A stretch of DNA of 64,000 nucleotides from Apiotrichum sp. Y4204 (Eukaryota; Basidiomycota; Tremellomycetes; Trichosporonales; Trichosporonaceae). Positions 32,699 through 43,451 of this stretch are shown here, one piece after another (position 1 is the stretch's first letter; every line of letters begins with the position of its first letter). The notes beneath the pieces are model-generated. The model saw nothing but the letters and a program-made list of their open reading frames with translations. It did no database searches and was not told the origin of the DNA. The DNA is taken from NCBI GenBank assembly GCA_025531455.1, contig JAMYHL010000003.1, positions 744,001-808,000 on the forward strand. Direction: 5' to 3'. A program made the position numbers and the translations under genes.

Positions 32699-35600
32699 CT
32701 AGTACTTCTTCACCGTCTTACGCCGCTTGGCATCCGGCTCGACCGATACGCTGCGTTCGCGGTCGCCATCGTCGTTAAACGCCAGATCGATCTCGTCTGA
32801 CATGTTGAGCATCTGCGCCGTCGTGTCGAGATCCAGGTCTGGCAGCGACTCGTCGTCTGGGTGTGTGCGCTTTATGCCATTTGTGGAAGGCTGGCTCGCG
32901 CTCTCGTCGCCTCCAGAGCCCTGGGTAGCATGTTGGCTCGCCTTTGGTGTGCTGGGGTCCTCGTCGGAGTCGTTCACGTTTTCTGGCGACTTGCTCTTTG
33001 CTGGCTCCTCAGTTTCGTCCTGGGCATCAGATAGGTCGCTCTCCTCCTCGATAACTTCAACGCTTTTGTTGTTCTTCTTAGACTCGGTCCTGCGAGGCTT
33101 GATTTTGAGTTCGGCATCCTTGCCTGCTATGGAGACAAGACGCTTCTCGTACGTCTTGTATCCACTCGATGCGCGGATAGCGTTGGGAGTAGTGGACTCG
33201 TTAACCAGTTCCTCCAGGTGATTCCGGAGGCGCAGCGCATCGCGGCCAGTGACAGGACCCAGGAGAAGCGCAAGCGGCTTAAAATACGTGAGGACCTTGG
33301 CGCGTTTCAGGTTGTGGCGTGCTTTGAGATCCTTGTCCTTGACCGTGGCAACTTGTTTAGAGAGTAAAGCCACCTTCGGGAAGAGCCAGTCGAGCGCCGC
33401 AACGTGCATGTCGTAAATGTCGTCGGGGTGGATCTGCTTGAGAACGGTAAAGTGTGTGCCCTGAACCACGAAGGCGGTGGCGGCAATACGGGCGAGAGCG
33501 ATAGTGGCCTCAGGCTCCTTCTCATCGGTATTGTCGAGGAAGGTGGTGAATGACTGACATGGTCAGTTGAGGACAGTGACAAATGAACAACTCACAGCTT
33601 GAAGGGCCTCTGCAATCACGTGTTGCACAGTCGTAGCCTCCCGGTTGTAGATGCCCTCGTCACGAAGCACGTCAACGAGCTTTTTAACAATGGCATCATA
33701 GGTAGGCCCAAAGCGTCCATAGTGTGCCAGCGGCTCTTTTGCCTGCTCGACGTCGATGACACCAATGCGAATGGCAGAGACGAAAGACGAAACAACACTG
33801 AGGAAGGCGACCGCACGCTGCTTTTCTGCGCGGGTCATTTCGTCATCCTCGTCCTCTTCACGAGTCATTTCCTCCAAGTCGGATGCGTAATGCTCCACAG
33901 CAGCCTGGAACACGCCACCCAGCCTATGCTGCTTGTCGCCTGCCATCTCGAGAGCAGCCACTTTGGCCGCCGGGTGGACCTTTTCCCCGCGACCGGAGAA
34001 CAGGTTGTGCATGTTGATAAATGCAAGGAAAGCCTGAGAGTTAGATGGTTCAGTGAAATACAACTCACCTGTCGGCGGACCTCCTCTGATGCGTTTGTCC
34101 GTCCTCGAACACTAAACTGCTCAAAGACTTCGAGAGCCTCGTTGCGCCGTTGCCTGAGTATTGCGACCTTTTCGGCATTCTCGGCGTCGGCCTCCGTGAA
34201 TCGCTTGAACAGCCACGCAATATGGACCATTACGATGTGCATGGCGTGGCTGACAATCTGTGTGTCAGAAGAGTGGTCTCATGGTTCTTCACGCAGAGGA
34301 CACTCACCTGTGCTTCTTCCTTGTATCCCAGGCCACCACGACCGGCAAATGCCAGGACGATCGTCCATCCACTACTCTGACCACCCTCCTCGTCCTGCAT
34401 GACGGTGACAATGTCCCGGCTTGAAGAGAGTAGGCTTATGCGAAGGAGAATTGCCTCGATAGAGGAGAGTTGGTCGTCAGATATAGTCATGGCAGAAACA
34501 TCCTCCCCGTCGATCGAGTCGCGCAGCGAGGTGAACAGGGACTCCTCCAACTCGGCAAGCTTCTGCTTGTTCACAGCCTCCAACGCAGTGTTGGCCGTAA
34601 GGGTGTTGATTGCGCGGATGGACGCGGACAGCACGGTAGGGTCGGTGTGCTGGAGGAACTGCTTAGTAATGTCGTCCCACAGAGACTCATAAGCGGCGGT
34701 CTTGCGCAAGTCGAGATAGAGGGACAGGTTCATGTGTTCGGGAATGGATAGGATTCCCACGATACGGCGGCCTTCAGTTTGATGCTTGGTGAACAACCGA
34801 GGAAGCACCTTCATGAGCTCCTTGGTCTTGTGGGACTCCTCGTCGTCCTGACGATCAGTACATTTCTAAAGATGCACAGCCAACTACCCACCTCGTCCTC
34901 GCGGCGGATGCAAGTAATGAGAACCTCGAGCATAAAGTCTTCCTCTTCCTCGGTGAGCAGCCAAGGATCAGTCTCGGAGGTCGAGTGGTCCAGTAAGAGG
35001 TAGTCCACGAGGGCGTGCCAGTCCTGAAGAAGATCAATCTGAGAGTAGAGGGCGTCGGCGGCGGCTGAGGCGCGGGTAGCGGGCGACTCGTAGCCCGTAG
35101 CAGTCACAGCCTCGAACTGCTTCGACGGTCCAGCCTCCTCGTCGCCATCGTCCGGCGAGGTGAGCGACTGTGATGTCTCAACCAGCAGTTAGGCAAGGGC
35201 CTTCCACTGGAAACGCCGCTCGAGGTCATCATCCTTGATCTTTGCTGCGCGTTTCTTCTTGCCATCACGGAGGGCGTTAAAGTCGTTCTGAAGCTGCTCC
35301 GCGCGTTCCTCCCAGTATCCTTTAACAAAGGCAGCGGCAGCTTTGCGGACCTTGAACTCGGCATCGAAGATGAGTCGTGCAACCTTGTTGTGCTGCTCCT
35401 CATCCTCATCGTCCAGCTGCGCAGTTGCTGCCATCTGAGCAATGACAGCAATGGCATTGGTGCGAACCGGAATGTCAGTATCCTGAGCGGCGATCTGGAT
35501 CAGACGCGGGGCGAGACGGAGGCTAAACGAGGTGTCGCTGGAGCCCGCAAGCTTGGTGAAGACGCCAAGCAGGGCCTTCATGGTCTCGAGTCGCACGGGA

Positions 35601-37078
35601 CCGTCGCTGTCGTTTGTGCCGCGAATGAAGTGGCTGTAGAACGAGCTCTTGAGGAACACGTCCGGGTAGCGCTTGACCCACACGCCGAGTTCGCGGATGC
35701 AGTCAGTGCGAATCGCCGGGTCGGTGTCGCGAACACGATGGACGAACAAGCTGCATGTCAGCAATGAAAGCTTCACACAACTTACACAGTGTCTGTTTCC
35801 GACATGTACTCCTCAAGCTTCGTCTTGCGCAGGTGTGCCTCGACGACCTTGTCCTCCGCATCCTTGACACGTTTTGCAGCTGCCGCACCCGTACCGGCCT
35901 TCTTTACCTCCGCGTCCTTCTGCCTCTGCTTAACGCCCAGGTCGTGCGTGGCTGCTGCAGCAACCTTGCACAGTGCAGAGTTAATCTTAAGCGCGATGTA
36001 AGTGCCGGTGTGGCGGATAGGGCGGAGTGGGGAGGAAGACATGCAGTGAAGCCATGTGAAGAGCAGGGGCATGAGGGCGACCGAGTGCTTGGTCGTGTCG
36101 GCGTCGTCAAAGAGACACGGAGTGAGATAAAGAGTTTCGATAAGGTGGGAGATGAATGTTGTGAGGTTGGCCTTCATCGGACGCATCCCCTTGGCGCGCG
36201 AGATGAGAGGGTAGGTGGCGGCGTTGGTCTGACTGTCAACTTTCTATCACGGCCTGGAAACTGACCTGTACGCTCTCGTCCTGGATACGCTCGATCGTGT
36301 CCACCACGCCATCCTGGTCCATCGCCTCATGCTCCTCAACATCGGAGCTGAGACCACAAAGACGGATGAAGAAGAGGACAAGCTCGTGAACTGCGGCCTT
36401 CTCCGCATCTGGGTTGTCGACGGATGTCTGATACGCGTGGACCCAGTCTTCGACGAGGGGCTCGAGGGCCACGTTGGGCTGGAAAAGCGCGTCTGGGTGT
36501 GAGCGTGCGTGTCCGTGATGTAAGTGTCGGAGTGAACGCAGCAGAGCGGATGGTGAATAGTACCCGCGACGTCGCGTCAGGGAAGGTCGACGCGTCGGAG
36601 GAAGACAAAAATACACGTACTGAAGAACGGCGAGTCATCCTTGAACCCATCAAGACCTTCGGGCATGCCATCCGCTGGAGTCGCAGCCGCCTTCGCTCCC
36701 TTCCGCCGCTTGGCTGGTGCTGTGGCTTTGCGCGTGCCGTTCGCCTTGCGTTTGGCGGGCTGGGCCGGCGCGTCGTCTTCGCTCCCAATCTGACGCGTCA
36801 ATTCCGTAGCTTTACTATTCTCAACAAAGCTCACATCTGTCAGGTCGCTATCGCTGTCATCGTTTGCTGCGCGCGGGCGATCAGCCGCGGGCTCGTTTGC
36901 TGTATATGTCAGATACCCATTCGAGTTGGGGAATGCCCTTCCCTTCCAGAGACGCGTGCCTCAAGGAGCGAACAGTTCAACACGCACCTTCCTCGCTGGG
37001 GTCGAATGGCTGGGGCGCCTTGCGGACGCGAGTCCCCCTCCGTGGCTGGGCGCCGTTGGTGTCGGCCGCAAGGGACAT
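32699..37078 (-). CDS. SCC3: Cohesin subunit SCC3/STAG, with one in-frame TAA codon
   Basis: Minus-strand exons 36988-37078, 36621-36899, 36266-36492, 35786-36228, 34892-35750, 34308-34847, 34069-34257, 33596-34033, 32699-33553; 1,307 codons, matching stromalins (about 1,000-1,260 aa). Scc3 is the HEAT-repeat subunit that binds the kleisin and DNA in the cohesin ring. The STAG region (SPFFNALFQPNVALEPLVEDW) comes first, then TNAATYPLISRAKGMRP. The stromalin conservative domain starts at LFVHRVRDTDPAIRTDCIRE (about 347). A basic/acidic tail contains KRRKTVKKY. All introns are 37-47 nt except the first two (88 and 128 nt). Codon 534 is TAA (35189-35191 on the plus strand), between QWKALA and LLVETSQSL. 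The frame is identical on both sides and no GT-AG intron removes it. This could be a sequencing error, an inactivating mutation or readthrough. Confidence 0.9.
35189..35191 (-). other. In-frame TAA inside SCC3 coding exon
   Basis: Plus-strand tta, read TAA on the coding strand, followed by CTG. The 859-nt exon containing it stays in frame with both neighbouring exons, so without readthrough the product would end at residue 533. Confidence 0.85.
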
Positions 37079-37662
37079 GATGCGGTGGAGAGGGGTGGGG
37101 GTGGATGTGGATGGTGGATGGCGATGAAATATGAATTGGATGTTGTTGTGATGTTGTTGATGTGGGTGTGATGGCGACCCTTCCGAGAGAGCAAGACGCG
37201 CAAAGAGGCGGCGAACCGAGGCCTTTGGTGTGCACCTAGTGATCTGGTGCTCCGAGGCAAACTTGGCCTTCCTTCCTGTGCTGCGCGCACAGCGCCTCAA
37301 AAGGTCACGTTCACAATAACAACCATCAAGGGGGGGGGGATGAGAGCTTATTTTGTCTTCCCCCTTATCCTGAAGGGCGTGTCCGAACCGCGTCCACCTT
37401 CGTCAATTACAAACAGTTTACGTAATTTTGCTGTGCTGGGTCAGACGCCCCGTTTTTAGCCTTTTTTTGGCCTTTGGGTGGCGATCCGTGCACGCGACGC
37501 GCGTGTGGTCATCCACTGGCACCAACCGCATGCCACACAAATGATGATGATGGAATGCAACAACAATAAGAACATCCACCACACAGCAACATTTCCGTCG
37601 TGCAAGAAAAGCGGCAACAAGCGGCCTCGACGCGACGTAACATTCCGTCCGTAGGTCTCGCC
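37079..37662. other. Divergent promoter of SCC3 and the 37663 gene
   Basis: About 580 bases between two genes pointing away from each other. A G-run lies near 37331 and a T-run near 37464. No named factor site recognised. Confidence 0.6.
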
Positions 37663-40270
37663 ATGTCGATTGGGCTTCGTCGGCCACCGTCGCGCCCGGG
37701 GCCACGGGCGCGGCCGCTTACCCGCCGCTCGGTCGAGCTCGAGTCGCTCGACTCGCGCAGCTTCAGCCACAGCCCGCCAGTAGCAATAGACACATTCGAC
37801 TCGGTCGCGTCGTTTCAGTCGACATACTCGTCCGCCCCGCTGCCGCTGCAATACGCGATTTCGCTCGCGCACTTTGGGGATCCGAGCGCGGAGGAGCTCG
37901 CGGACGCACGCGCACATGGCGCCGAGGCGGTTTCGGACGCGGCGTGCTTCGAGGACACGCTCGTGCCTCTCCCTCTTCGCCGCGGGCTGTGGCACCCGGC
38001 CGGAAAGGAGGATATTCGCAAGAAGGATGCTGGGGGTGCGCTCTGGCGCACTGCACAGTTGCTCTACCCATGCACATGTGAGTCTTGTGGCATGAACGCG
38101 AACGCGCTGACTTGGAGGCACGCTCCCGTGCTGGCCGCGCGCGTACACCTCGCGAGAGAAGCCGCCAAAGGCAAGTGATATTCCGCCGCTGGAGCCTTTG
38201 CCCGCCGGGAAGGTACCTCGCGTCGGCGCTGCTCTCCCATCGTGGTCCGCGTGGAAGGATAGTGAAGGGGACGATCTCGACGCGTCGCTCGATGAGCTGG
38301 ACGAGTTTGAATACGCGTACGTGCCATCGCAGGACGGAAGGAAAGAACCGCATCACGTCGCCGATGATCAGGCGCGCGCGGCAATGCCGCCTCCGCCGGT
38401 TCCTCCACCACGACTGGCCCCACCGCTACCGATAGCTTCAGCCGGCCCTTCCGTCCCCAGGCAGCCGATACCCACTGCCGGTCCATCAGCACCCCCGCCG
38501 CCGAAGATAGAGCTTGGAAGGCGCGGCGTGGTGATGCCCCCAAGGCCGCCTCTGGCTTCCGACTCATCTGCACGCCTTGGCTTTACACCAGGGTTCACAC
38601 CTACCTCAAGTACTAGACCTGTGCCGAAAATTACAACTACCTCTGCGACTGCAAGCACTGCCATTGTCTCAAATACTACACCTACTGTCGCTACCACCGC
38701 TCCCACTGCTCCACTATTGCCGCCATCCGCACAACCGGCTATCGACAAAGGCAAGCGCCGTGCCGACCCGCCTGTTGTGCGACAAGCCCCTGCCCCATTA
38801 ATATTCCGCCAAGAGTCGACCTATGTCTCTTCAATTGACACAACCAACGACCCAACGCACACTGACGCCGGGTCGTCAGATTACTGGGCGGTCACCACAG
38901 ATAGCGCGGTTGCAGAACCTATCTCTGGTCGGCCTAAGCGGAGATCTGACCGGGTTGGCCTAATACGGACGCAGTCACCGACCCTTCCGGATCCCATCGA
39001 TGTGTCGGACATCGATACATCGGACGACCTCACGACAGCGCCGTCAATCCCGGAAGCTGGGACGTCAAAACTCCCTGTGGGCACCAGTGATAACGGAATT
39101 GCAGAGCATGTCGCTCATCGGGGTAAGCGGCCGGCTGATTGGTTGCCCCCGATACAGACTCGGCGGCCACCGCCTGTCCCATCGTGGCATAGCAGTTCCA
39201 CTTATGTGTCACATATTGATACTACATCTGTGGGATCGGACAGTGGCCATGCTGGACCCGCTGCGGCTTCAGAGCCTGGTGTCCCATCTGCTCAGAAGTC
39301 ACCGACGACTCCGACTGCCGCATCCACCACCGCCGCTCCAATAGTGCCGGCCTCACCACCATCATCGTCTCGCATGCCATTGTCCCCGAATAAACCGATG
39401 GACTTGTTGCCGGCCAACTTATCCCCACCGTTGACCTCGCTCGACCGTCGCGCATGGTGGCGCGCCGAGATGCGGACAGACCCGAGATATGGCCGTATCT
39501 GGGATGTCCTCCCGCGGCGCTCGTACATCTGCCAGCACTTCCCTGGACGACCCCATCCACCGCGAACAGACACATTCAACCCGCCGCGCAACCTCTCAAC
39601 AATCACGCACCCCTTTCACCCAGCGCTCGAGCACTACACCGAAAAGGCGGGAACGCGCGTGTACTGGCTCATCCCCGTGCAGGGCCCCGTGATCCTCCCG
39701 GGATTTGACGACCCCATCACCGGCACCGACGGGCGGCCGTGGATCTCCTCCGGCGAGCTGTACGACACTGAAATAGAGCTTCTGCTCGCGCCCGATGAGC
39801 CGCGTCCCACCACATTGCGATGGACGCCTGCGCTCCTACGCGCATTTACGCTCAGCCTCCAGCGCCTGATGGATGACTCAGAGTGCACGTACGGCCTTTT
39901 GCGAGCGCGGGTAAGCGGCGCAAAACCCGACCCGCACTTCCCTTTCGAGCCGGAACGGGAGCTCACAGCACACGAGTGTTTGCCTACCAACACTGCCAGC
40001 CCTGTCCCCGTACGCACAGAGGCAGGAGACCACATCCGGCTGTACTGCGACGCGTCGCGCGCAATGTCCCTCCGTCTCTGGCTGTACTGGTGGGACGTGG
40101 ATATGCGCGCCCTCGCCACGCCGGAGCGAGAGGGGCGGGAGGGTGAGGGGTCAGCGGGGGCAGACGCGGGCCCTGTGGACTGCAGAGACGCACAGAGACG
40201 CCTCCGGCCGTTCCACCGCGTCCGCCTTGCACTCGTCGGGCCGCGCGGCGAGGTCCTCGTCGCCGCGTAG
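37663..40270 (+). CDS. Unrecognised 855-aa protein with disordered middle and ordered ends
   Basis: Exons 37663-38077 and 38118-40270. The 40-nt intron is gtgagt...cttggag with a gctgac branch site; the later AGs do not keep the frame. Residues 1 to about 150 have ordinary composition with FQSTYSSAPLPLQYAISLAHFG and LPLRRGLWHPAGKED. Residues 200-590 are Pro/Ser/Thr-rich and probably disordered, with a repeated STYVSxIDTT element near SIDTTNDPTH and HIDTTSVGSD. The last ~260 residues look folded: AWWRAEMRTDPRYGRIWD, YWLIPVQGPVILPGFDDP, LRLWLYWWDVDM and VRLALVGPRGEVLVAA. I do not recognise the family. No signal peptide or transmembrane helix is evident. Confidence 0.8.
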
Positions 40271-41313
40271 TAGATGTTTTATATTATTGTACTGTATGTA
40301 TTTGCATAACGCATCACATTTACCTATGCTCGCGTTCCGGGGCCCTCTGGCGGACGTGATCTCCTCGATCTCAATCTCATATATCCTCATTGTATCCTCA
40401 TTTATTCCCGATTATTCACACTTTATTTTCTTTGTCCTCTTCTCTTGAGCACACCAATCTCACACACGTCGACAATGAATCTTGTCAGAAGAGTGCCCTC
40501 AGTGGCGAGAAAGTCGACTAAACCATCTGCGCGAGACCCACATGTTAAACCCAAGTCGGCCTCGCTCGCCGTTTACTCTCCAGCGGCCCAGCCCTGTCCG
40601 CTAACGTACATCTACAGGATGTGGGTGATACTGTGCTATAACTTTGTCTTGATGGAGAACATTTGCTTTTTAGAGGCCAGGACGAGAATAAACGGACATG
40701 CAGGAAAATGGAGATATAAATAATCATGGCTCACCAAACAGTTCCTTCTGCCACATCTAGCTCTGAGTGGGTGGCGGACATGGCCGCCGTGAGCGATGGA
40801 GCGCTGGCTGATCTGAGGATCCCGAGCTGTTCCCAGTCCCAAGACGCTGTGGAATCTCCCGGGAGCCGCGGTTGTGCGTCGGTGAGACATGGCGGATAAG
40901 TACTCCACTCTCGTCAGTGGCCATCTCCCGCATCGGAGCTCTGCACTTCTCAAGTTCCAGCTCTTGCACATTCCCGCCGCGGCGCAAGACGCCACCGACA
41001 CCAGTGGGGTCACACACCACACTTCCTTCCTCGACTGATACTATAACTCATGCATGGCTCGAACAGGATACGACAGGCTCAATGCAGTGCTCATGGTGGT
41101 GTCCATGACTGGTGATACAGCGGTTGGGTAACAATAAATGCAGGCGATGGGTCGGGGTCGTGAGAGGTCGGTGCTGGCACGGATTGGCGGCGGCGGACGG
41201 GGTTCGGCATAGCGGGCGCTAAAGCCGGGAGCGCCAGTGTGCGCCAGGTGGAGCAGCAACGGTGCTAGTGGAGGCGGCGCTGCTGCTCATGTCAAAAAGC
41301 TTGGAATTGCAGA
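40271..41313. other. Intergenic between convergent 37663 gene and RAD6
   Basis: About 1 kb of 3' flanks. The AT-rich stretch 40275-40450 follows the upstream stop codon. No gene recognised. Confidence 0.6.
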
Positions 41314-42422
41314 TCAAGCCGCAGCGCGGGCGACGGGGCGTGCGGGTTCGAGGTCGGCGTCCTTCTCCTCCTTCTGCAGTTCCTCGTCGTCCACCCACGA
41401 CTGCTCGACGGTGATCTTGACACGCCGCTCGTACTCCTGCTTGTTGTCCTTGAACAGCGTCGCTGCCTCAACGTTGGCGGGTCTGCGGTCAGAATGAGCA
41501 GAAGGACGGTGCAGGTAGGCCGTGCGGGAGCACATTGACGACACACAAGTGCCACCCCAAGCCACCAAGTTCCACTCACGAGCTCGGATTCGGGTCGTTG
41601 AGAAGACTCTGTACACTGGTGAGGATCGCGGCCACATCGTAGGTTGGGCTCCAGCGGTTCTGCAGAATGTCGAGACACAGCTCGCCGTTGTTGTAGATGT
41701 TGGGGTGGAACATGCGCGACACAAAGCGCACTGTCGGCGGCTTGTTGGGGTACGCGTCGGTGAACGTGAGAGTCAGACGGAACGAGCCGTCCTCGAAGGG
41801 TGTGTCGGCTGGGCATTAGTATGGCAGTAAGTGGTGATTGATAAGTGATAGATTGGATGCGATGTGAGGTGAGGCTTGATTTGTAAGACGCGAGATGTTC
41901 CTCCAGGATATCCGCAAGTCCGCGATTCCCTCAGACAGGTTGTTGCCACCTGCCCCGTGCGCAAAACCAAAGATCAAACAAGGTCAAGCACGACAGAGAA
42001 CGACGGCCCGGCGCACAGCCCCACCGCGAATCCAGCATCCAGCATCCAGCACCCAGCACTCATATCAGCCGCGACTCACGAGGACCAAAAATGACGGCGT
42101 TCCAGACCATAATGTTGTCGTGGCACGGGCTGCCCGAGATGCCCTCGGGTGCCTCGGTCGCGAGACGCTTAAAGTCGCGAATAAGACGGCGCTTTGCTGC
42201 TGTGGACTGCGGGTCAGCTACGGCGGAGGGACGGGTGGGGCCGCGATCGGCATCCGTATCGGATCCACTACCGCTGCACGGGGATGGAACGGAACGGAGA
42301 CGCAAACATCATCTCATCATGCGGCCCAGCGACAATCGCTCTGGAGTTGTCCACATAGAAGAGCGCGGTCGCTGACACCGAGAGCGATACGACCAGCACG
42401 CTGGGGCTGCAAAACATACCAT
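41314..42422 (-). CDS. RAD6: RAD6/UBC2 ubiquitin-conjugating enzyme E2
   Basis: Minus-strand exons 42420-42422, 42080-42206, 41580-41808, 41314-41482; 175 aa (yeast Rad6 172). The first coding exon is just ATG, followed by a 213-nt intron (ATG|GTATGT). The second begins [15 protein letters not shown], restoring the conserved Rad6 N-terminus. Further landmarks are [47 protein letters not shown] (catalytic Cys at about 88) and [18 protein letters not shown]. The C-terminus adds a charged tail of about 25 residues ([16 protein letters not shown]), as in yeast Rad6, whereas animal and S. pombe orthologues are shorter. With Rad18 it ubiquitinates PCNA, and with Bre1 histone H2B; these roles are known for the family. 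A TATATAT element lies about 90 bp upstream of the ATG. Confidence 0.95.
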
Positions 42423-43451
42423 GACGGTCACGCGATGGGTGGCGGGCGGGGGCGGGGGTGGAGCGGATAACTGGCGTGGAGAGGGTGAGAGTGGGTGGAG
42501 AGGGGAAGGGATATATAGAAGCCGAGGGGAGTCGAGAGGAGGAGAAGGGGGAAGCAGAGGAGGGTGTCGTCGAGAGGAGACTAGGTGATGGCGAAAGGAT
42601 GAGAGATGGGGTGGATGCGGGAACCAGGGGGACGAGGATGGAGGGACGATGGCGCAGAGTGGGCGGAATCACGGAACACAACACAGGTCACTGCACCCAA
42701 ATCTGGGGTTCAGAGTGTGCGAGGTGGATGCACATTTTACTTCCGCAGGCACCTACTCCTCTCTTCCATTGTTCCCCCTCTGGCCCTCTGCGCCCTCTTT
42801 CATTTTCTTGCCACATGCATCGTGCATGCATCAACGCAATCTGCATCAATTCATCATGCTTCCCATCACGGCCACGACCATCGGGCCCTCGTGAGCGCGA
42901 GACGAGACCTCGCAGCCTGCAAAGCTGGAGCACACGCACGCGCACCTGACCACTGCACATGTTGGGGGCACATGATGGCAAACCTGCTGATGCTGATGGT
43001 GAATGTTGAATGCAGGAGGCGTGGCGCGTGGCGCGGGGGCCCGGAAGGTCAGAAAAAGGGGGGCGGCAAAAGGAGGGGGGCGATCGCCGCCCGAGCGTGG
43101 ACGCCAGAGCAGGTCGGGCGCTTTGGTGACAATCAAAGTCCTCATCTCGCATCCATATCTGGCCAGTTGCAGATTGCTTAATGCTTGCATGTTCGCCCCA
43201 CTGCTGCATCTGCATCTGCAGCTGCAACCCACCTTTACCGCGTATGCACACGACTAACATGACATGTATGTATCATTCTACGAGGGTATCTATGCGCAAT
43301 GCCATCCATCGATCAACCAGCCAACCCCATCACTCACAATGTGGCACAGGCACACTGTGGCACCGGCGCCCATCACATCGCCATCATCCACCAGGTGTCC
43401 AATGTCCACTGTCCGCTGATGCCCTCCCCTGCCCCCATCACACCTACTCCC
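42423..43451. other. Intergenic: RAD6 promoter and ZRG17 3' flank
   Basis: About 1 kb. The RAD6 leader (42440-42660) is pyrimidine-rich on the coding strand. No gene recognised in the rest. Confidence 0.55.
42511..42517 (-). promoter_or_regulatory. Candidate TATA box of RAD6
   Basis: atatata on the plus strand (TATATAT on the coding strand), about 90 bp before the start codon, in an otherwise GC-rich purine-biased stretch. Position fits a core promoter; not proven. Confidence 0.4.

Noticed and set aside
35160..35200. A short intron removing the SCC3 in-frame TAA
   Set aside because: GT dinucleotides upstream lie in phase 1 or 2 while all nearby AG acceptors are phase 0, so none restores the frame; a GC-AG intron would be only about 27 nt with a poor donor.
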